Shown: in pieces, positions 19,608 through 30,053 of the stretch
Numbering within the stretch: the first letter of the stretch is position 1
How the letters are laid out: each line of letters opens with the position of its first letter
Assembly (NCBI GenBank): GCA_021927905.1
Contig: BLLK01000038.1
Span: forward strand, 1,674,001-1,738,000
Direction: 5' to 3'
DNA from: Chaetoceros tenuissimus
Lineage: Eukaryota; Bacillariophyta; Thalassiosirophyceae; Chaetocerotales; Chaetocerotaceae
DNA length: 64,000 nt
Translations under genes and position numbers: made by a program
Notes under the pieces: model-generated
Databases searched by the model: none
Told to the model about the DNA's origin: nothing
The model's input: the letters and a program-made list of their open reading frames with translations, nothing else

Positions 19608-20579
19608 TTAAACACGAAAGTTCACAACTTGCTTCGAATTTGGTCTACACATATTCTCAGCAATTTGCTTCTTCTTTAGGAATAGTGCCCAAGAAGGCCA
19701 CCAATTTGCAAAGATATTTCTATGTGGAAGAGGTTCCTTCACCCATGACACATAGTCATCCCAATACTCGGTTGGTTCACCATCTTTGTCCAATACTTTT
19801 AGCCATTTGTACATAAATTCAATCTCCTGCTCTCCTTCTTCGCCCTATATAAATAGAAAGAGTATCAACAATAGTTGAGTATCAATTCAATGAATATCTT
19901 GCCCCATGCCATAAAAGTTTCGTCCATCACTTACCGGGTTGCTTTTGTAATGAATCTTCCACCACTCATCATCATTTACTCTGTAAACAATCTGAATTCC
20001 TTCGCCTTTAGCTCCATGAACAGTGCAGATTCCATCTCGCAAATTCATTCTTCCGACAGCCTTTGCAGTTTCCTTATTCCCCCAAATGCTGAATACAAGT
20101 CCAAAGAACGCATTCTCTCTTGTCCAGTTGTGTCTAAGTGGACGTTCCCAGTGACCATATCCATCGGTACCATCTTCATTAAAAGTTCCAATAAAGTTCG
20201 CATCACCAAAGATAGTTACAAGTTCCTCTGGTGCATGATTGTACTTGAGCCACCACAGACCTTTCATGGAATCTGGACATCTCGAGTTGGAAGGGTTCTC
20301 GAGTTGTTTCTTCCAAACTTCTTTATTATCGGCATCAATCACTTTGTGCTTTGCAATCAAGCGAAGAATAGGATTTAAGAAGCAGAGGAAATAAGTACGA
20401 GTATTCCACCAGTCCAACAGTCTTGATAAGATTCCACCTGGTGGTTTGAAGAGATCTAGTTGGACTGGAGAGAATTCTTTAGGCTTCGTTCTCGCATCCC
20501 ATGGAAAGGTCTTTGCTTCTTCTGCCTTGGCGCGGTCTTCATCTGTAAAGGTACCGTATGTAGAATTAGGATTAGACAT
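19608..20579 (-). CDS. Unrecognised 293-residue protein
   Basis: Exon 1 20579-19935 (215 codons), intron 19934-19845 (GTAAGT...TATAG), exon 2 19844-19608, phase 0. The start MSNPNSTYG has no signal peptide. A hydrophobic patch (YFLCFLNPILRLI) lies at about 64-76. The middle is rich in Trp, Gly and Tyr (GLWWLKYNHAPEEL, FGDANFIGTF, YGHWERPLRHNW, VFSIWGN), suggesting a beta-rich, lipocalin-like fold, but this is a guess. The C-terminus is NWWPSWALFLKKK and basic. It is divergent from the P450-like gene at 21064 (484-bp spacer), so a shared substrate pathway is possible but unproven. It ends 61 bp from the glycosyltransferase-like gene, tail to tail. Confidence 0.75.
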
Positions 20580-21063
20580 TTTCTCAAAGGAATATATAAA
20601 ACGTATTATATGGTCTTATTCAGTAGGGTGATGTTGGTGTTTTTACTTCGAAAAGGTATCTTTACCCGAGAACGCTCCCAACCCTTTCAGTTTGGAAAAG
20701 AGAGAAGATAGAACGTTTGCGACTTACAGTATTGAAGCCAGAATGGCAGATAGATGGCAGATGGTATATGTATGGTACTAAATTGATCAAAATATGAACC
20801 AATTAGCCCATTCTTAGTCGGAAAAGTCTATTTTTACTTAAGCCCTTTAAACCGTTGGGAAGCAAAGAAGTCTGAAAAACTGAAAAAGCGATCGAGTGCC
20901 GTCGTCGTTTCATGAAAGATCCAGATCGAGAATCGAGAAACCAGAGGGCGAACACAGAAAACACACTAAACTCCCAATCAACACTTCCATAATTTCCATA
21001 GTGATCCCTTTTGGTTAGCCAACGCTTTCAAATCCTATCTATATCAAAGGAATATAAAGAATT
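20580..21063. promoter_or_regulatory. Divergent promoter of the 293-residue gene and P450 copy 1
   Basis: The P450-proximal part (about 20880-21063) is a diverged copy of 28315-28513 and 33413-33611, the promoters of the other two P450 copies. Strongly conserved words include ACTCCCAATCAACACTTCC and ATTTCCATAGTGATCC just before the start codon. Confidence 0.5.
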
Positions 21064-22457
21064 ATGACTTTTACAGAGGACATAGCTCATAAGCTGCAAT
21101 TGCTTAACCTGAACCATGCCTGGTACAACATTTTCGCCTATCTTCTCAAGCCTATCACCGCCTTCATCACCTTGTACCAAAGTAAGCCGGCAAATACTGC
21201 AGTTTACCTCCACCAGAAACGTATCCGTTATGGAAAGAACTTTGCATGTGCTGGTGGTCTATGGATGAGCGACTTTGAAGAGGTCAAGAAGAATCTACTT
21301 GAACCACAAGCTAGGGCATATAAACTTGCACCTTCCCAACTTCGTAAAGAAGTCCTACCAAAGAGTTTTCTTTTGTCACTTTCTCAAGCAGGCGCAGGTG
21401 GTAATGGAGACTGGGAAGCATATAGAGCTGCTGTAAACGAAGTCATCTTTGATGATTCTGTCAAGGAACGTTGGGGAGATTCTACTGCTCGGAAGTTGAT
21501 TGATGATTTGGCAGAGGAATATAAAACCCTAAATATGGATGATAAGCTTGATATCTTTTTCGAGCCTAACGATTCTGGATTGAATATGTTTCTTGCAAAG
21601 TATCTTCACTACGTTATTTTTGGAATTGATCCGTCGAATGAAGAAGCTATAAAGGCAATTGTGAAGTTTCATTACGAACTCAAGTCCGCTGCATATCATA
21701 TCAATGTAATTAGTCAAATTCTTTTCAGAAAGAACGAGAGTGAAGTTGAGCAGGCATTATCAAAGGTAGCAAAAATTTATGAGGATAGTCCAACTATCTC
21801 TAAAATGAATGAAAATGAAGAGCGTTACAAGAATATGACCAAGAAAGAACTCTCTCTACTTATGGTCAGCATCATGGTACGTGAATAAGTATACTTACTT
21901 TTTCTGTTGAATTTCAAACATTATTTCTAAACTGTTGTTCCTAGTCCCTTGCTGGAATGGTTGGACCGCAAACTCTAGCAACCATTGTGCTAGGAAACAG
22001 GGGTCTACCAGAATATGAAGGAAAGAAAACTGGATCTATTAAAGTAGAAAACATCTGGGACACTATCGATCTTAACGATCGTGATGAGGTTTTGAAATAC
22101 ATGTTGGAATGTGGAAGACTTAGACATCCAGTCTCAAACACTCACAAAATTGCTCAAGAACCATTCACTGCAGAAGTCAATGGAAAGAATGTCAAGTTTC
22201 CAAAGGGTACTTTAATTTACATTCCTATGCAATTAGCAAGTCTTGATGAGTCTGTCTATGGAGCTGATACATTCGAGTTTAATCATAATCGTGAGAACTT
22301 GTGTCCATTCAGCACAATCTTCCATTCCTTTGGAAATGAGACAAATGGTCGCATCTGTCCTGGAAAAGCAGTAGCGGAAACCATGATTGTTGATGTTCTT
22401 ATTGCATTGGGTAAAGTTCGCCGTGGATTGACTGACCAAGCTTATGGAGCCATGTAA
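21064..22457 (+). CDS. Cytochrome P450-like protein, copy 1
   Basis: Exons 21064-21876 and 21945-22457 (intron 68 bp, GTACGT...CCTAG), phase 0, 441 residues. P450 hallmarks: an I-helix-like AGMVGPQTL segment at the exon junction, the K-helix ExxR as ECGR (about residue 326), and a heme-binding loop FHSFGNETNGRICPG with the axial Cys at about 409. The protein is short for a P450 and has no clear N-terminal membrane anchor. The I-helix lacks the usual acid-Thr pair, and the heme loop (FGNET...CPGK) is somewhat reminiscent of CYP74-type enzymes that rearrange fatty-acid hydroperoxides without O2. That subfamily hint is weak. About nine residues differ from copies 2 and 3. Confidence 0.8.
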
Positions 22458-22605
22458 TGTTCATCTTGAGACTGTAAAGAGGCCGTTCAAATTCTTCAAC
22501 CTAATCACAAATATATAAACTTTACAATTTCATCTTTTCATATCTAGCTTTCATTTTGAAAACATGCTTTTATGATATATGTATTTTGTGCAAACCATTG
22601 GAATT

Positions 22606-22960
22606 TCATCGAATTTGATGAATTACATTCTGCAATATGTAGAGTGCTTCTGAAGAACCAGCCTCGTTTTCGTAATGACACCAATCTTTCGGACTATCCC
22701 AAAGTGGAGAAATTATAAAGTTCGTATCTATATATTCGGCATTACTTTCTTCTGCCACTTCTTTCAGTACTTTGTTGTATAAATCAATGACATGAGGAGA
22801 TCGCCAATCCGTTGGTGGCTAACATAACATTAGTGAGTCAATAAGAAATGTATCAAAAGGAACAATATTCATCATTGTTTACTCACGCATTGACCAACCA
22901 TATCTCCAATGGGAATGTAATGAACAGATCTCAAAATGATATGTTGCACAGAAGGCACAT
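22606..22960 (-). pseudogene. 3' relic of an SGNH/PC-esterase-like gene
   Basis: 22606-22818 equals the last exon (71 codons) and 22887 to about 22958 the end of the preceding exon of the genes at 30054 and 35152, separated by an intron with donor GTGAGT. Coding similarity stops near 22958 (after a segment encoding VQHIILRSVHYIPIGDMVGQC). The first about 400 codons, including the GDSH motif, are missing. P450 copy 1 plus this relic is therefore an older, decayed version of the P450 + esterase pair. Confidence 0.8.
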
Positions 22961-24726
22961 TGTTTTGCAGATTTCAATTTTCTGGTAAACTCCAAACTCT
23001 ACCTTGTAGGACGTATTTACTTACATTATTATAAAATGAATAAATCTATTTGATATTGCTAATACTTAATATTACACATTTGGTCATTTTGTTGTCAAAT
23101 GGATATGAAAATCAGAATCATCAAAAAGATTCATTAGTTTTGTGAGATTATATCTTACGGTTAATTTACCGCTACAAGATTAGTTAGGAGGAGGTAGGCT
23201 CCCTTCTTCTTCATCCACCCGGTAAGTTTATTAATTAAATGTACGTACGTACAACATAATCATCAGCACTGGCAGCAAAACTATCATCACTATTATTACA
23301 CTACTAAGGGTACACCTACACCAGAAGAAAACATCTTTTTTAAATTTCCTAGTCGATACATTCGTAGATGCAGCAACTTAGTACCTTACATTTGTTGAAA
23401 AGAACCAATCTCTATTGCGAGAAGGCAGATGCAAAAAGTGCCAAGAATGAGGGAGGAAGAAGTTAGGCTAATGTGAATCTTCTACACCTATCTAGTTATT
23501 CTTGCTACATGTAAGTGATTTCAACACTCTGAAATGTTGCATAGTTTCAAAATGATTTTAGGTTGTACTCAGCAGATTTATTGATAGACAAATAGAGAGA
23601 ACATCCTTCCCTTCTTCATAATAATCAATGGCTTGAAGATTATTTGCTAGCTATCGGGTCAACAACGGTATAAAACTCATTGTAGCTACTTCTAGATTTT
23701 GTAATACTTGAGATACAAGAAAGTGTGATTAAGGATGAATTGAATGAAGAAGTCGGAACTATCCATCATCTTGTAGTCATCGCCAAATATCCATCTACAA
23801 TCAAAATGGAAAAAGCATTACAGTAAAGATCTGCCTTGAAAAAGAAATAAAGGTCGACCAAATATCAACATCGAATTACTCCGACTGTGCGAAGCCTCTT
23901 GATGATGGATTGATATTTCGTTGACAGATTACTCCGATACAAAAAGAACCCTCGTAGAAGGAATGATGCATCAAGTTTGCAATCAACTGTTGAATGCCTT
24001 CTCACTCTTCTCAAAATTTGGGTTCGAGAAATGTTGAAACAATTATTTAATGGCCAAGTGTACCATCGGATTAATTCAAGAAACGAACCCATTTCAAACC
24101 TACTCCATTCACTTGTACAATTGTCACTGTATGATCAAGGATCATTATTTAGAGCTTAAGATATGCAGAAAACAATGAAGGATAGAGCAGTATGCACTTT
24201 GTAATGGATGAGGATGTGGATGTAATTGAAATTATTTCCAGTGATTGTGATTGGATTATTTATATGATTTGAGATTGATTGATTGGAAAAGAAGCCTAGC
24301 CAACTATGTCAGTGCAAAGCAGTAAGTAGTTAATAAAATGAAGGTATCAGAACACCGCAATCAACATTTCATTTAGTGTGATACCCTTCCAGTCGCCCGT
24401 TACTCGCAACGCAATCTGCAATCAGAACTACAGCACTAAATTCAAATACTATCAGCACTACTACTCGTACACCAAAAGAAAACATCTTTTTAAATTACCT
24501 ATTCGTTACATTCAGTGCTAGCTAGGTGAAACTAAGTATCTATGTTATGATAGCATCATTTTCTAAAAGATGGGACTTGAACCTCGTTGGAAAGGAGGAT
24601 CGCCGAATAGGCTAAATGCTAGCAAAATAGCCCGCTGAAATCCTTGCCCCCATTTTTCCTCTTTTTTTACCACCATATTTCAATTCACAATCTCACACAT
24701 TGTACTTCTAATCAACTTGAACAACA
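22961..24726. other. 1.7-kb intergenic stretch without recognisable gene
   Basis: No coding frame above chance length. About 23280-23365 and 24440-24520 share a diverged direct repeat (words 'acacca.aagaaaacatcttttt' and 'cgt/gatacattc'). A GTACGTACGTAC palindrome lies near 23243. The last about 60 bp are the leader of the Cys-rich gene. Confidence 0.45.
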
Positions 24727-27719
24727 ATGAATGCATTCTTAAAGATATACTTTGCAATTTTAGCATTTATGCTCCCTGCTACGATCAATGCAGAATGTAT
24801 AGATAACGCTACCTTTACTTTCATCACAAAGGCTGGATTTGAACAGGATTGTAATTGGATTCAAGAGAAAGTTGAAAGAGCAGAGAGATACTGCGTCTCT
24901 ACGCATCCTTATTATAATTTCAACGTCTACAAGAACTGCCCATTGGCTTGTTCGAATGTTCCATCAGTTACGTATACAGATACGGACGGTCATGAGTTTC
25001 CTCTCATTCACAGTGGGGACATGCGCCCTTGTTCATGGATCACATATAATTCAGAACGTAAAGAAAAAAGAATGGATAAGTATTGTAACTTTGATAAGCA
25101 GATGATGTACTGTCCAGCGACTTGTGGATGTGCTGCTAATGATGATGATGCACCAACCACGTCACCGTCCGAGTTAAGATGTACTGATTTGCCAGAGACA
25201 TACAAATTCAAAGCTGTGAGAGGAGGCGAAGGTCCATATACATGTGGATGGCTTACTCAGAGTAATAAAGAGGATGCAAATCAAAGAAGAAAAGAATTGT
25301 ACTGTACCGAAGAGCATCAACTTTACGCATGTGCCAAAACATGCGGCTTATGTACCAAGGAACCATCTTCTGCACCAACAACAGAGTGTCGTAAAGATAC
25401 TACATCATTCTTTTTCGAGCTTGAAAATGGCAAAGTCAAGAATTGTGAATGGATCACCAAGAACGATGCAAATTTTAAAAAGCGCTTTGATAAATATTGT
25501 TATCGGGGTCATGTAAAAGGAGCTTGTGGTTCTAGCTGTAATTTTTGCAATTGTGAAGATAATGATGAGTTCAGATTTTCAACAAATAGAGGAAAGCAAG
25601 TCGGATGTACTTGGCTTACAGAGAAAGATGATAAAATTGATGGACGCATCTCTAAATATTGTTACGAAAATAGTAACCCCCAAGTAGCAACTCAGATCGG
25701 AAATGAATGTGTTTCGAGTTGTGGTTTCTGTTCAGAGTCTTCAGATACTCCGTCCGATGTACCTTCGGATCAGCCTAGTTTGAGCCCGTCTGATCAACCA
25801 AGTGATGATACTGATCCAAGTACTTTGTCACCAACTAAAGCACCTACAAGAGGACCTACACCACGCCCTACAAGCAGACCAACCAGCAGCCCATCCAATT
25901 GTCCAGTAACATGTGGACTATGCGGGTAAGAATCCTCTAAGTATTTTGAATCATGTCCAAAATTTTTAAAAAAGTCCACTAATCCATTTTTCCCTATGCA
26001 GAGAAAGACCATCTTCGTCACCTACCATATCTGCTGTTCCAAGTGGTGAGTAAATGGATGTAATGAAGAATGATAGTAGAAGCATTGTCGCTAGTTTTTG
26101 AAGGATTTTTGCCATCGAAAAGTTCTTTTTTGTTGCACTGGATCGTTGCAAAAATGTTCATTTACTGATGATGTTGCTGCTTCTGCTGCTGCTACTTTCG
26201 ATTTCATCATGCACTATTCTATACGACTTACATTTTACTAACTCCTTTCTTTCGTTTCTACTTCTGCTCAATAGACCAACCTTCACCAACGCCTTCAACT
26301 CTACCGTCAACTCAACCATCTATCTCTTTGGCGCCATCCTCAAATCCAACTGCAGAACCCTTGAAATCTGAAGTTGTTTTCACAATATGTAGCGACCAAT
26401 GTCTGACCGACTTGACTGTAGACCAAAAGGCTGCTTTTGAGAATACAGTTAAGGTTTATGGATTGAATGGAGAATTCGGCGATGCTATTCTAGAAATCAA
26501 TGCTCAAAGTCAAACGGATACTTGTGGCACGTGTCAAGGATCCAGGAGATTTCTACAAGATAATAGTGGAACATCAGAAAGTATAATATCTGTTAAGTTT
26601 ACTGTGGCGAATGTTGAAACAGCTACATTACCTAAAGCAGAAGAAGTCACCGTCAATATGGAAGCTCAAAAAACAAATATCACAGACAGTTTACAAGCAG
26701 ATACAGGTTTCAGTGTTTTAGAAGTGACTGAAATTCAACATTTCAGTGAAGTACCTTCAAGCGTACCGAGTTCAATGCCTTCTAGTCAGCCTTCTCAATT
26801 ACCAACAGCAACACCAAGTGTTTCTCCCTCGAGACCACCTTCACCAATGCCGAGTCCTACTCCCACAATGCGTCCGAGTATTTCTCCCTCGAGACCACCT
26901 TCACCAATGCCGAGTCCATTTCCCACAATGCGTCCAAGTATTTCACCATCGCAATTCCCAACAGCAACACCAACTGTTTCTCCCTCGAGACCTCCTTCAC
27001 CAATGCCGAGTCCATTTCCCACAATGCGTCCAAGTGTTTCTCCCTCGAGACCACCTTCACCAATGCCGAGTCCATTTCCCACAATGCGTCCAAGTATTTC
27101 ACCATCGCAATTCCCAACAGCAACACCAACTGTTACACCCTCGAGACCACCTTCACCAATGCCGAGTCCATTTCCCACAATGCGTCCAAGTATTTCACCA
27201 TCGCAATTCCCAACAGCAACACCAACTGTTACTCCCTCGAGACCACCTTCACCAATGCCCAGTCCATTTCCCACAATGCGTCCAAGTGTTTCACCATCGC
27301 AATTCCCAACAGCAACACCAACTGTTTCTCCCTCGAGACCACCTTCACCAATGCCGAGTCCATTTCCCACAATGCGTCCAAGTGTTTCTCCCTCGAGACC
27401 ACCTTCACCAATGCCGAGTCCATTTCCCACAATGCGTCCAAGTATTTCACCATCGCAATTCCCAACAGCAAATCCAACTGTTACTCCCTCGAGACCACCT
27501 TCACCAATGCCGAGTCCATTTCCCACAATGCGTCCAAGTGTTTCTCCCTCGAGACCACCTTCACCAATGCCGAGTCCATTTCCCACAATGCGTCCAAGTA
27601 TTTCACCATCGCAATTCCCAACAGCAACACCAACTGTTACTCCCTCGAGACCACCTTCACCAATGCCGAGTCCATTTCCCACAATGCGTCCAAGTGTTTC
27701 ACCATTGGAATCACCTTGA
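24727..27719 (+). CDS. Large secreted protein: repeated Cys modules plus Ser/Pro-rich repeat stalk
   Basis: Exons 24727-25925, 26002-26045 and 26275-27719 (introns 76 and 229 bp), 895 residues. A signal peptide ends near INAEC. Five copies follow of a Cys module of the form F-x(n)-C-x-W-[IL]-x(6-9)-R-x(3)-YC-x(n)-C-x(2-3)-C-x(2)-C, for example NCEWITKND, KRFDKYC, CGSSCNFC. After a first Pro/Ser/Thr linker comes a globular segment of about 140 residues (EVVFTICSDQC, DTCGTCQGSRRFLQ, ISVKFTVANVET). The last about 310 residues are repeats of PSRPPSPMPSPFPTMRPS and SPSQFPTATPTV, a likely O-glycosylated stalk. The layout fits a cell-wall or matrix protein. No catalytic motif. The gene's 3' end is the left edge of a 5.1-kb duplication. 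Confidence 0.85.
26815..27706 (+). repeat. In-frame Ser/Pro minisatellite
   Basis: Two alternating units: about 60 bp encoding SPSRPPSPMPSPFPTMRPS[IV] and about 36 bp encoding SPSQFPTATPTV. About ten long units are present with very few third-base changes, so the array is young or homogenised. A shortened copy lies at 32560-32817. Confidence 0.9.
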
Positions 27720-28071
27720 CGGACTTTAGTCTTTTGATGTACAAACTTCATTCAAATGGTATTTTGACATTTCATATTGGTCAATTCGGAGATTTAACCT
27801 GCGAATGGTATTTGATAAGTTAACTTCATGTTTCATCTTTATTATTTTTAGACTTCGCAACATATTTTATTCCTTTACTCTACATTGATTTCATTTGCTA
27901 AATAAATCGCGATAGGTAAAATGTCTATTTTTTAGTATATAAAGTCTCAATAATCGTATATCACAATTTTAAATTATGAACGTGATTTTACCGCTGTCGC
28001 TTGATTTCATACATTATCTGTAACTCATTGATTATAGTCATTACCCTAATAATATAAATGAAATTCATAGA
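27720..28071. other. 3' region of the Ser/Pro gene, no gene
   Basis: AT-rich spacer of 352 bp between the Ser/Pro gene stop and the eIF4A relic; repeated at 32818-33169. Nothing recognised. Confidence 0.45.
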
Positions 28072-28271
28072 TTAGATCAAATCCTTCACATTCTTTGGCA
28101 ATTCCTCAATTTGAGTGGCATAGAACTGTTACAGTGAAAAGGTTGATGGATACACCTTTACGTCCAAAACGTCCAGATCTACCGATGCGATGAATGTAAT
28201 TCTCGCGATTCATAGGCAAGTCAAAGTTAATCACAAGAGGACCTGCTGAATATCAATACCACGAGCAAGAA
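28072..28271 (-). pseudogene. Relic of the eIF4A (DEAD-box helicase) 3' end
   Basis: The reverse strand encodes, in broken frames, [10 protein letters not shown], then [20 protein letters not shown] and [11 protein letters not shown] (helicase motifs V and VI), then the eIF4A C-terminus [18 protein letters not shown] followed by a stop at 28074-28072. One base is missing after QQV, and part of the segment before QFYATQ is deleted. No start or N-terminal half. It sits directly upstream of the P450 promoter. Confidence 0.85.
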
Positions 28272-28513
28272 TAATATAGCCTATTTAGTCGGAATGCCCT
28301 TTAATAAAAAGCATGAGAAGTCTGAAAAAGCGATCAGAGTGCCGTTTCAGAAGATCCAAGATCCAAAAAGAGCGAACAACTGCGAATTACATTCAACATG
28401 CACAGACAACACACAGTAAACTCCCAATCAACACTTCCATAATTTCCATAGTGATCCTTTTTGATCAGCAAACGCTTTCAAATCATATCTATATCGAAGG
28501 AATATAAAGTACC
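28272..28513 (+). promoter_or_regulatory. P450 copy 2 promoter
   Basis: Related to 20830-21063 with small indels and identical to 33370-33611. The junction with the eIF4A relic lies near 28272, beside the shared word TTTAGTCGGAA. Confidence 0.45.
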
Positions 28514-29906
28514 ATGTCTTTCACAGAGGACTTAGCTCATAAGCTGCAATTGCTCAACCTGAACCATGCCTTGTACAACATTTTCGCCTATCTTCTCAAG
28601 CCTATCACCGCCTTCATCACCTTGTACCAAAGTAAGCCGGCAAACACTGCAGTCTACCTCCACCAGAAACGTATCCGTTATGGAAAGAACTTTGCATGTG
28701 CTGGTGGTCTATGGATGAGCGACTTTGAAGAAGTCAAGAAGAATCTACTTGAACCACAAGCTAGGACATATAAACTTGCACCTTCCCAACTTCGTAAAGA
28801 AGTCCTACCAAAGAGTTTTCTTTTGTCACTTTCTCAAGCAGGAGCAGGTGGTAATGGAGACTGGGAAGCATATAGAGCTGCTGTAAACGAAGTCATCTTT
28901 GATGATTCTGTCAAGGAACGTTGGGGAGATTCTACTGCTCGGAAGTTGATTGATGATTTGGCAGAGGAATATAAAACCCTAAAGATGGATGATAAGCTTG
29001 ATTTCTTTTTCGAGTCTAACGATTCTGGATTGAATATGTTTCTCGCAAAGTATCTTCACTACGTTATTTTCGGTATTGATCCGTCGAATGAAGAAGCTAT
29101 CAAGGCAATTGTGAAGTTCCATTACGAACTCAAGTCCGCTGCATATCATATCAATGTAATTAGTCAAATTCTTTTCAGAAAGAACGAGAGTGAAGTTGAG
29201 CAGGCATTATCAAAGGTAGCAAAAATTTATGAGGATAGTCCAACTATCTCTAAAATGAATGAAAATGAAGAGCGTTACAAGAATATGACCAAGAAAGAAC
29301 TCTCTCTACTTATGGTCAGCATCATGGTACGTGAAGATATGTCTTCTATTTCTCTTGATTTTTTAGACATTATTTCTAAACTGTTGTTCCTAGTCCCTTG
29401 CTGGAATGGTTGGGCCACAAACTCTAGCAACCATTGTGCTAGGAAACAGGGGTCTACCAGAATATGAAGGAAAGAAAACTGGATCTATTAAAGTAGAAAA
29501 CATCTGGGACACTATCGATCTTAACGATCGTGATGAGGTTTTGAAATATATGTTGGAATGTGGAAGACTAAGACATCCAGTTTCAAACACTCACAAAATT
29601 GCTCAAGAACCATTCGCTGCAGAAGTCAATGGAAAGAATGTCAAGTTTCCAAAGGGTACTTTAATTTACATCCCTATGCAATTAGCAAGTCTTGATGAGT
29701 CTGTCTATGGAGCTGATACATTCGAGTTTAATCATAATCGTGAGAACTTGTGTCCATTCAGCACAATCTTCCATTCCTTTGGAAATGAGACAAATGGTCG
29801 CATCTGTCCTGGAAAAGCAGTAGCGGAAACCATGATTGTTGATGTTCTTATTGCATTGGGTAAAGTTCGCCGTGGATTGACTGACCAAGCTTATGGAACC
29901 ATGTAA
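28514..29906 (+). CDS. Cytochrome P450-like protein, copy 2
   Basis: Exons 28514-29326 and 29394-29906 (intron 67 bp), 441 residues, with the same ECGR and FHSFGNETNGRICPG motifs as copy 1. Against copy 1 about nine residues differ (for example W20L, A/T in QARxYKL, I/F and P/S near 160). Unlike copy 1, the intron has no in-frame stop before it runs into the next exon. An unspliced message would therefore read on to 29467 in the wrong frame. It pairs tail to tail with the esterase gene at 30054 (147-bp gap). Confidence 0.8.
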
Positions 29907-30053
29907 TGTTCATCTTGAGACTGTAAAGAGGCCGTTCAAATTCTTCAACCTAATCACAAATATATAAACTTTACAATTTCATCTTTTCATATCTATCTTT
30001 CATTTTTGAAAAACATGCTTTTACGATATATATTTTGTGCAAACGATGGAACT

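Noticed and set aside
24545-24640. A tRNA-like T-arm word on the reverse strand (GGTTCAAGTCC)
   Set aside because: The flanking bases do not pair as a T-stem or acceptor stem and no anticodon arm can be built.
26815-27706. CRISPR-like regular repeats
   Set aside because: The repeats are in-frame coding units without unique spacers, in a eukaryotic gene.
26746-27729. 327-codon second forward frame (HLHQCRVHFPQCVQVF-type repeats)
   Set aside because: A shadow frame of the same minisatellite with no start context.
26795-27751. 318-codon reverse frame (Gly/Ile/Val-rich repeats)
   Set aside because: It is the antisense of the Ser/Pro minisatellite; the forward gene has signal peptide, introns and Cys modules in frame.
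28514-29467. 317-codon version of P450 copy 2 reading through the intron
   Set aside because: The consensus GTACGT...CCTAG intron restores the heme-binding half in frame, as in copy 1.
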